Notes: a model not told the origin generated them from the letters alone. A stretch of DNA of 64,000 nt from Fimbriimonadaceae bacterium (GCA_019638675.1 JAHBTE010000001.1:838605-902604), one strand, 5' to 3'. Positions 8,049 through 17,839 are shown, numbered from the stretch's first letter. A program made the numbers and translations.

Positions 8049-8861
8049 TTGCTTCACTGGGAACTTCAAAAATTGGCTACACTGCCCCCGGTTTTGGCGG
8101 AGAACTTGATTCCCTATTTGATTGCGGCTGTGGCAGGATTTGGTGCCTCAGCGGTCAATGCGGTTGCAGGTGGAGGAACACTTATTTCGTTTCCTACCTT
8201 AATGGCTTTGGGTTTGCCCGATCGAGTTGCTAATGCAACGAATGCTGTTGCCCTTTGGCCAGGTTCGGCGACCGGAGCACTCGGCTTCCACAAATACTTT
8301 GGTGAAACGAAGTCTCAATTAAAAGCCTTGCTTCCGCCGACGATTATCGGTAGCGTGCTTGGTTCGGTTTTGTTAGTGCAAACCACTGAAAAAGTCTTTA
8401 AGGTGGCCGTGCCTGCCCTGATTTTGCTTGCGACCCTCTTGTTGGCATTCCAAGGGAAGATCAAACAAGCGGCTGAACGAGGAGACTTCAAATTAAAGCC
8501 ATGGCAAGTTGCGGTTCTTCAGTTTCTAGTGTCGTTGTATGGTGGCTACTTTGGCGCGGGAATGGGAATTATGATGCTCGCGATTATGACCTTGTATGAA
8601 GGCTTAGACTTGCATCGCTTGAATGGTCTCAAGAACTGGCTTGCCGTCGTGATCAACTTTGGAGCCAGCGTCGTTTTACTTAGCCAGCGGCTGGTTGATA
8701 TAAAATTTGCAGGGGCTGTAATGGTGGGGGCGTTGTTCGGAGGATATGTGTCGGCGAAATTCGCCCAGAAGATTTCATCAGAGAAACTACGTATTGGCAT
8801 TGTCGTGTATGGATTGGTGATGGTGGGGTACATGGTTTGGAGGGCGGCGGTTGAAAAGTAG
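8049..8861 (+). CDS. TauE/SafE (TSUP) family membrane exporter
   Basis: 270 aa from a TTG at 8049. A TTG at 8106 preceded by GGCGGAG is an equally good start and would give a protein opening directly in the first helix. The sequence VAGFGASAVNAVAGGGTLISFP is the family hallmark, repeated in weaker form as YGGYFGAGMGIMM after the midpoint, which reflects internal duplication. Eight or so membrane helices. The family moves sulfite, sulfoacetate or other organosulfur anions. It overlaps the nucleotidyltransferase gene by 11 bases. Substrate unknown. Confidence 0.85.
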   Translation: MLHWELQKLATLPPVLAENLIPYLIAAVAGFGASAVNAVAGGGTLISFPTLMALGLPDRVANATNAVALWPGSATGALGFHKYFGETKSQLKALLPPTIIGSVLGSVLLVQTTEKVFKVAVPALILLATLLLAFQGKIKQAAERGDFKLKPWQVAVLQFLVSLYGGYFGAGMGIMMLAIMTLYEGLDLHRLNGLKNWLAVVINFGASVVLLSQRLVDIKFAGAVMVGALFGGYVSAKFAQKISSEKLRIGIVVYGLVMVGYMVWRAAVEK

Positions 8862-9612
8862 GTGGGGAGTCGTCATTCCAGCCGGAGGGTTGGTGAAAGA
8901 TCCTCTTGCTACCGCTCTAGGAACCCCTCGCAAAGCTTTGGCGAACATCGGCGGGGCACCATGCATTGTTCGCACCTTGGATGCTGTACACAAAGCTGGA
9001 TTCCGCGATATCGCGGTGATCAGCGGGGAAGATGTCCGCGAAGTCATCGGCGACGAATACTGGGTGCCGGAATCAACGGGTCATATCGAAAACGCAAAGG
9101 CAGGAGTTGAGAAACTTGCCGACTGCGACCGAATTCTTTTCATGCCGGCAGATACTCCTTTTTTGAGCGCGGAGGCGATTCTGCACTTTGTAAACGCGGT
9201 GGACGAGCGGATTGGCGACCACGAGGGCAATTGGTTCGCGGCTGGTTTATGCCCCTACAAAAAATTCTTAGAGGTCTTGCCTGGGTTTGAGCATCCCCAT
9301 ATCAAACTCCGCGATGGCGACTACATGAGTGGAGCTTTTTACGCCACAAGTCGCGAGGGGTTTTTCAACGGAGCGGAGCTATTCAAAGATTTCAGCCGTA
9401 ATCGCAAGAACCAGATTCGGATGCTGCTCAAGATTGGGCTTGTTCCGCTTATCAAATACATCTTCCACCGTGTTTCGATTGCGGATGGGGAAGAGACGAT
9501 GGGCAGGTTTTTCGGCGGATTGGCGGTAGTCGTTCCGGATTGCGACCCTTGGGCGATGGCTGATATTGATACCGTTGACGAATACGACCGCTTGCAACGT
9601 GTCGAAATCTAG
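8851..9612 (+). CDS. MobA-like NTP transferase domain protein
   Basis: 253 aa from a TTG start inside the end of the exporter gene. The opening VVIPAGGLVKDPLATALGTP followed by RKALANIGG is the nucleotide-binding signature of the MobA/GlmU/IspD-type nucleotidyltransferases, and RILFMPADTPFL provides the metal-binding Asp. The C-terminal AMADIDTVDEYDR is the second metal-site motif seen in MobA-like proteins. It could activate a sugar, a cofactor or molybdopterin; no molybdenum cofactor gene is nearby, so no specific role is assigned. Confidence 0.75.
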   Translation: MKSRWGVVIPAGGLVKDPLATALGTPRKALANIGGAPCIVRTLDAVHKAGFRDIAVISGEDVREVIGDEYWVPESTGHIENAKAGVEKLADCDRILFMPADTPFLSAEAILHFVNAVDERIGDHEGNWFAAGLCPYKKFLEVLPGFEHPHIKLRDGDYMSGAFYATSREGFFNGAELFKDFSRNRKNQIRMLLKIGLVPLIKYIFHRVSIADGEETMGRFFGGLAVVVPDCDPWAMADIDTVDEYDRLQRVEI

Positions 9613-10064
9613 CGGATTTGCTCAAGTGCGCTGAGCGTCGCGACCAAAGCGCCAGCCGCTTCACGACCCTTGTTTCCGAGTTTTAATCCCGCGCGTTCAA
9701 GGGCTTGTTCTTGATTTTCTGGAGTTAAAATGCCCCAAGTCACAGGTTTCTTGTGTTCTAACTGAAGCTTCATGAGGGCTGATCCGACATCATGCGCTAA
9801 GAGCTGAGCATGGGTAGTCGCGCCTTGCAAGATGCACCCGAGGGCCACGACCCCATCGTGAGATTCCAGAAGCTTTTGCGTAACGATAGGGATTTCCCAA
9901 GTACCTGGCACTTTCACGACGGTGACTTCGGGGTTGCCAGATGATTTCAAAGTATCAAGCGCGCCATCAAGAAGGGCATTGGTAATGAGCTCGTTCCACT
10001 GGCTGACAACGACGCCGATGCGTTTGCCTTGCGCGGATAATTGACCTTGAATGGAATTGCTCAC
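9609..10064 (-). CDS. ribH: 6,7-dimethyl-8-ribityllumazine synthase
   Basis: 152 aa from the GTG at 10064. A longer in-frame start at 10148 would be nearly on top of prfA and is not needed, as family members are about 155 aa. Signature regions: VVVSQWNELITNALLDGAL, the PGTWEIPIVTQKLL loop, and CILQGATTHAQLLAHDV, whose histidine is the catalytic base. Riboflavin pathway: condenses the 5-amino uracil intermediate with dihydroxybutanone phosphate. It is unlinked to other rib genes here apart from ribF 38 kb away. Divergent from prfA with an 87-base gap; converges with the nucleotidyltransferase by a four-base overlap. Confidence 0.92.
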   Translation of the reverse strand: MSNSIQGQLSAQGKRIGVVVSQWNELITNALLDGALDTLKSSGNPEVTVVKVPGTWEIPIVTQKLLESHDGVVALGCILQGATTHAQLLAHDVGSALMKLQLEHKKPVTWGILTPENQEQALERAGLKLGNKGREAAGALVATLSALEQIR

Positions 10065-10151
10065 GCTTTGAAGTATGGGCGGAAACCGCACAATTGTGCA
10101 GGGGCCGGGGCAGTTTTGAATCCAGCTAGTACACTTCCTTCGCTCCAAATT

Positions 10152-11219
10152 ATGTTAGACAAACTCACTGAGGTCGAAAGAAGGTTTGAACGGGTTCAAG
10201 ACAGATTGCTTGATCCCGATATAGTCAGCGACCCAAAAGAGATGCGCTCGTTAGGAAAAGAGCGAGCGGTATTGGAGCCAATCGTTGGCGTGATCCGCGA
10301 ATATAAATCAACGCTTCAGCAAATAGAAGAAGCAGAAGAATTGCTAGGCGACGCAGAAATGAAAGAGTTCGCCCAAAGCGAATTGGATGAACTTAAGCCA
10401 AAGGTTCCTGAATTGGAAGCTCAGCTTAAAATCATGCTCTTGCCGAAAGATCCGAACGACGATAAGAACGTGATCATCGAAATCCGGCCGGCGGCGGGGG
10501 GAGACGAGGCAGGCTTATTCAGTGCCGAGCTTTTTCGGATGTACACCCGTTACGCCGAGCGAATCGGCTGGAAATACGAGGTCATTGAGTTCGAAGAAAC
10601 GGGAATTGGCGGAGCAAACCGAGTTGTGTTTTCTATCAACGCAGATGGAGCGTTTAGTCAACTCAAACACGAAAGCGGCGTACACAGGGTGCAACGAGTG
10701 CCCGCAACTGAAACTGGAGGCCGAATCCACACAAGTACGGCCACGGTGGCGGTCATGCCGGAAGCCGAAGAAACTGAAATCGAAATCAACGCAAATGATC
10801 TCGAAATTTCTACTTTCCGGTCATCCAGCGCGGGTGGTCAGCACATGCAAAAAAACGAAACCGCCATTCGCATTGTTCACAAACCGAGCGGCATCGTCGT
10901 GACCTGTCAAGACGAGCGAAGTCAACAGCAAAACAAGCTTCGTGCGATGAGTGTTTTGCGAACAAAGCTCGTGGAAGCCGAACAAGAACGAGCCGCCGCC
11001 GAGCGAGGCGAAATGCGGCGTGGTCAAATCGGAACCGGTGATCGAAGCGAAAAGATTCGGACTTACAACTTCCCGCAAGACCGCATTACTGACCACCGCA
11101 TTGGTTTAACAGTTCACGGAGTGCCAATGGTGATGGATGGCGATATGCAGCGGATCATTGATGCGCTGGTTCAAGAGCATCAGGCACGGTTGTTAGCTGA
11201 AGACGAAAACGCCAACTAA
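10152..11219 (+). CDS. prfA: Peptide chain release factor 1
   Basis: 355 aa from the ATG at 10152, the standard RF1 length. The codon-recognition segment HRVQRVPATETGGRIHTSTA contains PAT, the RF1 tripeptide (RF2 would have SPF), so it reads UAA and UAG. The catalytic GGQ is near residues 228-230 in SSAGGQHMQKNETAIR. The residues following GGQ are more divergent than the usual GGQHVNTTDSAVR. No prmC methyltransferase gene follows it. It converges on the NamZ-like gene with a four-base overlap of stops. Confidence 0.95.
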   Translation: MLDKLTEVERRFERVQDRLLDPDIVSDPKEMRSLGKERAVLEPIVGVIREYKSTLQQIEEAEELLGDAEMKEFAQSELDELKPKVPELEAQLKIMLLPKDPNDDKNVIIEIRPAAGGDEAGLFSAELFRMYTRYAERIGWKYEVIEFEETGIGGANRVVFSINADGAFSQLKHESGVHRVQRVPATETGGRIHTSTATVAVMPEAEETEIEINANDLEISTFRSSSAGGQHMQKNETAIRIVHKPSGIVVTCQDERSQQQNKLRAMSVLRTKLVEAEQERAAAERGEMRRGQIGTGDRSEKIRTYNFPQDRITDHRIGLTVHGVPMVMDGDMQRIIDALVQEHQARLLAEDENAN

Positions 11220-12475
11220 TTCCCGTATATCAGATATTTTTTGCTGAGCAACTTAAACTTTGCCAACCCTGGTTGCCATGACTGCAAAATCTCGTCGGGA
11301 GTCTTTCCGGCGATCAAGTCGGCGCAAAATTCATCGGTTCCTGCAAGCTTGCCCATCCAAGATTTGTTGATAAAAGTCGCCCGATTTAGACCTTTTGATT
11401 GCTCAAAAAATGCTGTCACGAGGTGCACGCCAACAGAAACGCTATCCACCTCAGCCGCATCGGTAACTTCGATCTGAACTCCATTCAGATTTTTATTTTC
11501 AAATCTGGGTTTCGAAGACATCCCTTCAATGCTGACGGGTGAGAACTCTAGAGGATTAAACTTAACTCCTTTCAGATTAGCTTGTTTAAGTGATTCGACC
11601 AACTTGCCCGAATCAATAAACTTGGCTCCTAAAGTTCGGAACGGCTCATAAGTTCCGCGCCCTTCGGATGCATTTAGAGCCTCAAACAGGCAAGTGCCGG
11701 GATAAAGGAGGGCGGTTTCAAAGTCAGGGATATTCGGGCTGGGTTTTATCCAGGGCAACCCTGTATCAGGCCAGAGCATTTCTCGCTTCCATCCGCTCAT
11801 TTCTTCAATTTGCAAATCCAGGTCTTCAAGGCCAGGAAGCCATCGCTCGCCTTGAATCATCTTCGCCAGTTCACCGGTTGTTAAGCCATATTGAATGGGA
11901 ATTGGATACTGACCGACGAAAGATTCAAACCCGAATTTGAGGATTGGCCCACCAATTCGCTCACCACCGAGTGGATTCGGGCGATCGAGCACCAGAAACG
12001 GAATCTTTGCCTCAGCCGCCGCTTGCATACACAGACCGAGAGTTGAAATATACGTATAAAAACGTGCCCCAACATCTTGGATGTCGTAAACCAAGATATC
12101 TACATTTTCTAACATCTTCATTGAGGGGCGACGAGTTGATCCGTATAAGCTAAAGACCGGAACCTGAGTCTTTTCGTCTACTGAATCACTTACTTTTGCG
12201 CCAGCATCCGCGAGTCCGCGCAAACCGTGTTCTGGCCCGAAAAGAGCAGTCAGTTTCAAGTTTGGTTGACGATGAATGACATCAATTAAATGCTCGCCAT
12301 TAACCATGGCTGTGTGGTTGGTCACAAGGCCAATCCGCTTGTTTTCAAGTCGAGCAAAGTTACGGTTGGCTAGCACTTGGGCTCCAGTTTGAACCGGATT
12401 CGTTTGCAAAGCAATGGCAACGGCAAAAGTAACAGCAATCACGATCAGGCTAAGTTTACGTCGTTTTCTCAGCAA
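11216..12475 (-). CDS. DUF1343 / NamZ-type exo-beta-N-acetylmuramidase
   Basis: 419 aa from a TTG at 12475, with an N-terminal signal-anchor helix (residues 9-25). Family motifs include LVTNHTAMV, ALFGPEHGLRG, VYDIQDVGARFYTYI and LDRPNPLGGERIGGPIL. Established work on NamZ assigns removal of terminal MurNAc from muropeptide glycans, i.e. peptidoglycan turnover and recycling. The export signal suits a periplasmic site of action. No other recycling genes (nagZ, amiE) are adjacent. The family call is firm and the exact substrate is inferred. Confidence 0.85.
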   Translation of the reverse strand: MLRKRRKLSLIVIAVTFAVAIALQTNPVQTGAQVLANRNFARLENKRIGLVTNHTAMVNGEHLIDVIHRQPNLKLTALFGPEHGLRGLADAGAKVSDSVDEKTQVPVFSLYGSTRRPSMKMLENVDILVYDIQDVGARFYTYISTLGLCMQAAAEAKIPFLVLDRPNPLGGERIGGPILKFGFESFVGQYPIPIQYGLTTGELAKMIQGERWLPGLEDLDLQIEEMSGWKREMLWPDTGLPWIKPSPNIPDFETALLYPGTCLFEALNASEGRGTYEPFRTLGAKFIDSGKLVESLKQANLKGVKFNPLEFSPVSIEGMSSKPRFENKNLNGVQIEVTDAAEVDSVSVGVHLVTAFFEQSKGLNRATFINKSWMGKLAGTDEFCADLIAGKTPDEILQSWQPGLAKFKLLSKKYLIYGN

Positions 12476-12515
12476 CAGTCATGGAATAATGTTCGTCGTT
12501 AAGAACAGATAAGCA

Positions 12516-13106
12516 GTGAATGATTTGGAATGCTTGGAACAAGCAACTGAAGCTTGTGATAAAAGACTAGGAAGACCTCGGTGCCCAGTCGCACACCAAA
12601 AGATTCTTGCTTCTGTATTAGAAGAACTCGAAACAAGCGGATATGATGGCCTGACGATTGAAGGCGTTGCTCACCGCGCACAGGTTGGAAAAGCCACTAT
12701 TTACCGCCGTTGGCACGGCAAATCTGAGTTACTCCTTGATGCACTGCTGGAAACAGCGTGCGAATCAATTGTTTTTCACGAGACGGGTGATTTTCGGGCT
12801 GATCTCAAGCGACAAATGTATGGTTTGGTAGATTTTTTCAATGGCCCTCACCGCAAAGCACTAAAAGCACTCTTTGCTGCAACGCAAAGCGATGAAGAAC
12901 TTGCGGAGAATTTCCGCTCTGCATGGATGATGAAGCGTAAATGCGTGATTCAGTCGGCTTTGCAATCTGAGATCGGGGAAAGCCGCGATGCAGCAGTGAT
13001 TCTAGATATGCTTTATGCGCCGCTGTACTTCCGGTTGATCGTGGGACACGAAGAACTGAGCTACAACTTAGTTGACCAAGTTATCGAATCAGTGCTACCT
13101 GCTTAA
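12516..13106 (+). CDS. TetR/AcrR-family transcriptional regulator
   Basis: 196 aa from a GTG. The N-terminal HTH reads LTIEGVAHRAQVGKATIYRR followed by WHGKSELLLDAL, the canonical TetR recognition helix. The C-terminal domain (residues 85-196) is the ligand and dimer domain and resembles the TetR_C_11-type fold. It converges on the NADPH dehydrogenase gene and diverges from the NamZ-like gene, either of which could be its target. The ligand is unknown. Confidence 0.88.
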   Translation: MNDLECLEQATEACDKRLGRPRCPVAHQKILASVLEELETSGYDGLTIEGVAHRAQVGKATIYRRWHGKSELLLDALLETACESIVFHETGDFRADLKRQMYGLVDFFNGPHRKALKALFAATQSDEELAENFRSAWMMKRKCVIQSALQSEIGESRDAAVILDMLYAPLYFRLIVGHEELSYNLVDQVIESVLPA

Positions 13107-14176
13107 CCAACCGCCCAGCCGTATTGATCTGGCCAAGTTGGAGTTTCACCTAATGCCCTAGCCGCATGGATTGGCCAATATGGATTACGCAACATTTCCC
13201 GTCCCAAAAAGACCATGTCTGCTTGCCCGGCGAGAATAATTTGATTTGCCTGATCTGGTTCAGTAATCGCTCCTACCGCTCCACTTAAACAGTCTGTTTG
13301 AAACTTTATGGCTTCGGCGATAAACACTTGATAACCCGGGCCAACCGGAACTTGTGCGTCGGCTACGGTGCCGCCGCTACTGCAATCAATGAGGTCAACT
13401 CCGAGAGGTGCGAGGTCTTTGGCTAAGCGAACTGAATCCTCAAGCGTCCAGCCTCCTTCCGTCCAATCGGTGCCGGAAATTCGCATAAATAAAGGCTTTG
13501 ATTCAGGCCACATCTTGCGAACATCTTTCACGAGTTCGTGGTGCAATCGAGTTCGATTTTCAAACGGACCGCCGTATTGATCAGTGCGTTGATTGCTGAT
13601 GGGTGAAAGGAATTGGTGGAGCAAATAACCATGCGCTGAGTGCAACTCTATTACGTCGAATCCCGATTCTAATGCTCGATGAGTTGCGTCAACAAATGCT
13701 TGCTTCACACATTCAATTTCCGCCATTGTCAGTTCGTGCGGCACGGGAGTGTCGGCTTTAAATGGGATTGGTGATGGCGCATTCCGAGCACTTGGATATT
13801 CCTCTAATGGAATGTATCCACGCACTGGTGACCAAGGGCGATAGGTGCCAGCTTTCCGCCCAGCATGAGCCAGCTGGATTGCGCTCACTGCTCCCGCCTG
13901 ATGAATTGCGTTGGTAACCTGAGTTAGCCCAGGAATATGATCATCCGACCAAATTCCAAGGTCTTGCGGAGAAATTCTTCCTTCAGGAAGAATCGCCGTC
14001 GCCTCAGTCATGACTAACCCGCAACCGCCGGCGGCACGGCTCCCTAAATGCTGAATGTGAAAGCTGTGAGCTTTGCCATCTTGGGCATCACAAGAATACA
14101 TACACATCGGCGAAAGCCCAATGCGATTTCGTAATGTGACGCCTCTGATTGTCAGGGGCGAAAACAGGTGAATCAC
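13103..14176 (-). CDS. namA: Old Yellow Enzyme-family NADPH dehydrogenase (NamA/YqjM-like)
   Basis: 357 aa FMN-dependent ene-reductase. Visible features: LFSPLTIRGVTLRNRIGLSP, the short SPMCMYSC entry of the YqjM class with its redox-tuning Cys, IELHSAHGYLLHQFLSP with the His pair-type substrate site, and the C-terminal ADMVFLGREMLRNPYWP phosphate-binding end. It reduces activated alkenes, quinones and nitro compounds and commonly acts in electrophile detoxification. Its ATG overlaps the stop of the 5'-nucleotidase gene by four bases, so they form an operon. The convergent TetR gene is a possible regulator. Confidence 0.9.
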   Translation of the reverse strand: MIHLFSPLTIRGVTLRNRIGLSPMCMYSCDAQDGKAHSFHIQHLGSRAAGGCGLVMTEATAILPEGRISPQDLGIWSDDHIPGLTQVTNAIHQAGAVSAIQLAHAGRKAGTYRPWSPVRGYIPLEEYPSARNAPSPIPFKADTPVPHELTMAEIECVKQAFVDATHRALESGFDVIELHSAHGYLLHQFLSPISNQRTDQYGGPFENRTRLHHELVKDVRKMWPESKPLFMRISGTDWTEGGWTLEDSVRLAKDLAPLGVDLIDCSSGGTVADAQVPVGPGYQVFIAEAIKFQTDCLSGAVGAITEPDQANQIILAGQADMVFLGREMLRNPYWPIHAARALGETPTWPDQYGWAVG

Positions 14177-15729
14177 GTCGTTTTGATTCGCCCTTCGTTG
14201 GTCATTTTCACAGGAGTATTGGACTGGAAGTATTCAATCAGTGCTTCCAAATCAATAAACCCAGTGTCAATTCTTGTCCCCTTAGCGTTCTTAAGAACCT
14301 CATGACCATCACCTCCGCCGACGGTGAAGTTGCTAACCGTTATTTTATAAGTTCTAGTCGGAACAATGGCTTGACCATTCAGTGATGCAGACTTTAATCT
14401 TTGCCCAGGTGCCGCCGCCGGGTCGAACGTGTAACTAAACCCTTTACTCGGCAAGAGCATTCCACCACCGAGCAGACCAAGTTCGATTGAATCCATGATC
14501 TCTTTACCTGTGAGGTCAATTACAACGAGTGTGTTGCCGAAGGGGCAGACTTCAACCAGACTTCCGTAATTGATTTGACCAGCGGCAAGCGAAGATCGGA
14601 CGCCGCCTGCGTTCCAGAAAGCGGCGACGCTTCCTAATCCTTTCGTTTTTGCCAGAACAGCATCCGCAATCACGTTGCCCATCAATCCCTCACCGGAATT
14701 GAAATCCCAGCGTTGGGAAAGATCATTCTCAAGCTTGGCAATCGGCGTATTCTTTTTCACGTTGATTGGTTTTTCAAACGCGGCGACGAGCGAAGCGACA
14801 AATGGATTTTCGGGCCAAGTGTCATCCACCAAAACCGGGCCGCCTTGCCATCGGGTCAGAACGCCTTTTTCGTTGAACTCAAGTTCAATTTTGCCCACTA
14901 CCTTGCCCCATTCCCATGCAGAAACCACAAGGATCGGCTCGTTGTTCGCATCTTTGCCAACATAAGGATATTCTCCGCGTGAGCCAGTAAATCCTGGGAT
15001 ATCCACCTCGCCAAGAAGTGAGTGGCTGTGTCCGCCGATGATCATGTCAATGTTCTTGAACTTGCTTGAAAAAGCGATCTCCCGCTCAATCCCCGCGTGT
15101 GATAGCAAGAAGATTTTATTAATCCCTTGTTTTTTCAGGTTATCTGCTTCGGTTTGAATGCTTTTTTGGAAGTCCAAAACTCGAATGGTTGGGATTGGCA
15201 AAATGACTTGCATCAACTCATCTGGCACGCATCCAATCAAGCCGATTTTTTCACCACCGACTTCCATGACCGTTGATTTTTTGATGTACTTCTCAAGTTC
15301 TGGCTCTTTGCTCAGGTCAAGGTTAGCCGCGAGTAACGGGAATCGAGCCAATCGTGCGAAGTTGGTGAGCGTGGCAATGCCTTTATCAAATTCGTGGTTA
15401 CCAACTGCCATTGCCTGGTAACCAACCAAGTTCATGAACGCCAGGTCGGCTAATCCATCATATTCGTTGAAGTAAAGAGTTCCTTGGAATACGTCGCCAG
15501 CATTAAAGAGCACTGGGTTGACAGACTCCTCTCGCAGTTTGAGGATTACCGAAGCTTGTCGTGCGTAGCCGCCTACTGACTTGCCTTTTACAACCACTGG
15601 CTCGATATGAGAATGGAGGTCGTTGGTGTGCAGAACGGTCATAGTAAAAGACTTGGCTTCCTGCGCCCAACCCAAGGCGCCTAACGAAGCTAATCCACCA
15701 ATCACCAGCAAACGATTCAAAAACTTCAT
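14173..15729 (-). CDS. Secreted 5'-nucleotidase / 2',3'-cyclic phosphodiesterase-type metallophosphatase
   Basis: 518 aa from the ATG at 15729 (a GTG one codon earlier is also in frame). Signal peptide at residues 1-24, then metallophosphatase motifs TVLHTNDLHSH, LFNAGDVFQGTLY, AVGNHEFDKG and MIIGGHSHSLL that bind the dimetal centre. The C-terminal 5_nucleotid_C domain includes AAFWNAGGVRSSLAAGQINY and TVGGGDGHEVL for base recognition. UshA/YfkN family: releases phosphate and nucleosides from nucleotides in the periplasm. Start of an operon with namA. Confidence 0.9.
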   Translation of the reverse strand: MKFLNRLLVIGGLASLGALGWAQEAKSFTMTVLHTNDLHSHIEPVVVKGKSVGGYARQASVILKLREESVNPVLFNAGDVFQGTLYFNEYDGLADLAFMNLVGYQAMAVGNHEFDKGIATLTNFARLARFPLLAANLDLSKEPELEKYIKKSTVMEVGGEKIGLIGCVPDELMQVILPIPTIRVLDFQKSIQTEADNLKKQGINKIFLLSHAGIEREIAFSSKFKNIDMIIGGHSHSLLGEVDIPGFTGSRGEYPYVGKDANNEPILVVSAWEWGKVVGKIELEFNEKGVLTRWQGGPVLVDDTWPENPFVASLVAAFEKPINVKKNTPIAKLENDLSQRWDFNSGEGLMGNVIADAVLAKTKGLGSVAAFWNAGGVRSSLAAGQINYGSLVEVCPFGNTLVVIDLTGKEIMDSIELGLLGGGMLLPSKGFSYTFDPAAAPGQRLKSASLNGQAIVPTRTYKITVSNFTVGGGDGHEVLKNAKGTRIDTGFIDLEALIEYFQSNTPVKMTNEGRIKTT

Positions 15730-15843
15730 CACGATAAGGTTGGTATACCCGTGGAAATTACTGGGGTTTGCGCCTGTATGTTAATTAAGTGCGAAATCTC
15801 CCCTATAGATTTAACTTTCTAGTCCGAAAACCTAAAGTAGATC

Positions 15844-17757
15844 ATGATAGTTGAACTGGGCGTTCGTTTAGGTTTGGCGGTAACGGTGGTGGCGTGTTCG
15901 CTTCTGCTGAAACAGCCAGCCGGAGAAATTGGATGGCAAGCTCCAACAGTTTATTCGCTGATTGCGCTCGCAGTCTTCGGGCTGGATAAATATAAGCGGC
16001 GCAACAGTGGCGTCGCTGGATTTGTCGCGGTGTTCGACGCTCTATTTATCGCAACAGTTTTGAGTGCCACCGGTCAGCTTGATCGATTTGGATTCCTAGT
16101 TTTGGCTCCGATGATGTGGGCGACCGGTCGGTACGCAACTGATGCTGCCGCAATGGCCCCGCTTGTCGCCGCTTCGGTCATGGTCACCAGCAACTTCTTC
16201 GGCGGCCCTGGTTTCACCTTGCCGATCATGATGCACACGTTGGGAATATTGGTCGTTGGATTGCTCACTAATCACTCTAAAGTCATCCACAAAGAAACCC
16301 AGATTCCGGTCGAAGTCACCCGGGAAATTGAAGTGGAAAGTGAGGGCTCCATCCGTATGAAGGAGAGCTACGCGACCCTCAAAAACCATGTCAAGGAACT
16401 AGAGCAATCCACAAAAAAAGAACGTCTTGGGATGAAGCTTTGGGCGGTGGCAAACAGTGCCAACGAGAACCCATTAACCGCACTCGCATCAAAACTGCGT
16501 GAAGAAGCAGTGGTAGAAGGCGTGATTTTCTACACTCTTGATCCAGAAGAAAGAAAGTTTGTTGTCAGTAGTGTGAGTGGCAAAGTTCCATCGCAAGCTC
16601 GGGAATCGTCGCTCAGCCTCGCGAAAGGCTTGAGCGAAGCACAAATGCGTGATCGGTTAGATCGACAGCTGAGTGAATTGCGTGATCCCGAACGAGCCGT
16701 AAAATGTGCGAGTTTGATCCTCAAGAATCAAGGCAAACCGTGTGGGTGCATCGGGCTGTTTGAAGCCTCTCCACCTGCATTGATGGCTGGAATAGATGCT
16801 CTCAAAGTTGTAACCGAATATCTTGGCGGGCTCCTCGCTCAGATTCTTAAGAAGGAAGATGAGTCGCGAAGACTACGAGAAGCAGAAATCCTGTACGGCG
16901 TGGCTTCGGTCACTATTGGCGCAGAAAGCCAGCAGGGATTAATTGCTCGTGTTATCCGAGAAGTCGGAGCCGTGATTGATGTTGATCACCTTGCGGCGTT
17001 CATGTTGGACGGCGATTCTTCCACTATGGTCAGCTCTTACGGAGCAACCCACCGGGTGATGGAAGACCTTTCATTTGCCTACGGCCCGGGGCAAGCAGGA
17101 TGGCTGATGACCGGATCGCCGGAAGTTATTGCTCCCGATGCGTTAGAAGATGACCGAATTGATAAAACGATTGCGCTCAAAAACCGAATTGGTAGCTTTG
17201 TACTCCTCCCCATCCTCAATGGAGATCAAGCAATTGGCTACGTCACCGCTTCCACAAACCGAATTGCTGGAATCGACAGAGCACGCCTCGAAACCCTCCG
17301 CGCTGTGGTTGGAGAACTCGGTCAAGCGGTTATTCGACAAAACGGCGGTTCGGCAATCCAGCATGGCGTAATGACCCCGCAGGAGTTTTTCGCTTCTGTG
17401 CGAGATGGTGGAGCAGGTCACTTTGTTTACTTCGACATTTTGAATCGTGAGTCATTGATCAAAGAATTTGGACAGCCGGCGATAGATGCCGCAATGCGAA
17501 AGATCACTCACCGTCTGCGCGGCAAGCTCCCAACTTCGGGCGGTTTGTGCCGACGCGACGAAGGGGATTTTGTTGCCTATCTTTCGGGCATGACCAACGA
17601 CAACGCTCAGGCGTGGGCGAACGACAATGCGGCGATGGTGAACGGTCTCAGGTTGACCACTCCCGACGGGCGACTCAAGATTCCGATGAATGTTCGCGCA
17701 AAGGTCGCGCCGTTTAGCCCGCAAAAACGCCAGGTTTCTCAGGAGGTCGCAAGTTGA
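15844..17757 (+). CDS. Membrane sensor with two GAF domains and a degenerate GGDEF domain
   Basis: 637 aa. Five or so N-terminal membrane helices (residues 5-150) resemble a MASE-type sensor. A coiled coil follows at about 165-200, then GAF-like domains near 195-330 and 350-495. The final 120 residues fold pattern-wise like GGDEF: GHFVYFDILNRESLIKEFG aligns with the D-x-D-x-F-K region and LCRRDEGDFVAYL with the R-x-GGDEF-F loop. The active-site loop is EGDF rather than GGDEF, and the metal-binding Asp context is altered, so it is unlikely to make c-di-GMP. It may act as a receptor or scaffold. It stands alone, 86 bases before a TPR gene. Confidence 0.65.
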   Translation: MIVELGVRLGLAVTVVACSLLLKQPAGEIGWQAPTVYSLIALAVFGLDKYKRRNSGVAGFVAVFDALFIATVLSATGQLDRFGFLVLAPMMWATGRYATDAAAMAPLVAASVMVTSNFFGGPGFTLPIMMHTLGILVVGLLTNHSKVIHKETQIPVEVTREIEVESEGSIRMKESYATLKNHVKELEQSTKKERLGMKLWAVANSANENPLTALASKLREEAVVEGVIFYTLDPEERKFVVSSVSGKVPSQARESSLSLAKGLSEAQMRDRLDRQLSELRDPERAVKCASLILKNQGKPCGCIGLFEASPPALMAGIDALKVVTEYLGGLLAQILKKEDESRRLREAEILYGVASVTIGAESQQGLIARVIREVGAVIDVDHLAAFMLDGDSSTMVSSYGATHRVMEDLSFAYGPGQAGWLMTGSPEVIAPDALEDDRIDKTIALKNRIGSFVLLPILNGDQAIGYVTASTNRIAGIDRARLETLRAVVGELGQAVIRQNGGSAIQHGVMTPQEFFASVRDGGAGHFVYFDILNRESLIKEFGQPAIDAAMRKITHRLRGKLPTSGGLCRRDEGDFVAYLSGMTNDNAQAWANDNAAMVNGLRLTTPDGRLKIPMNVRAKVAPFSPQKRQVSQEVAS

Positions 17758-17839
17758 GACAAGAATTCAGCAGGAATGACAGGTACATGGAGGCCGTCAT
17801 TTGGGATAGAGTGTTATCAAGGCGGCCCAACTCCAGCTC

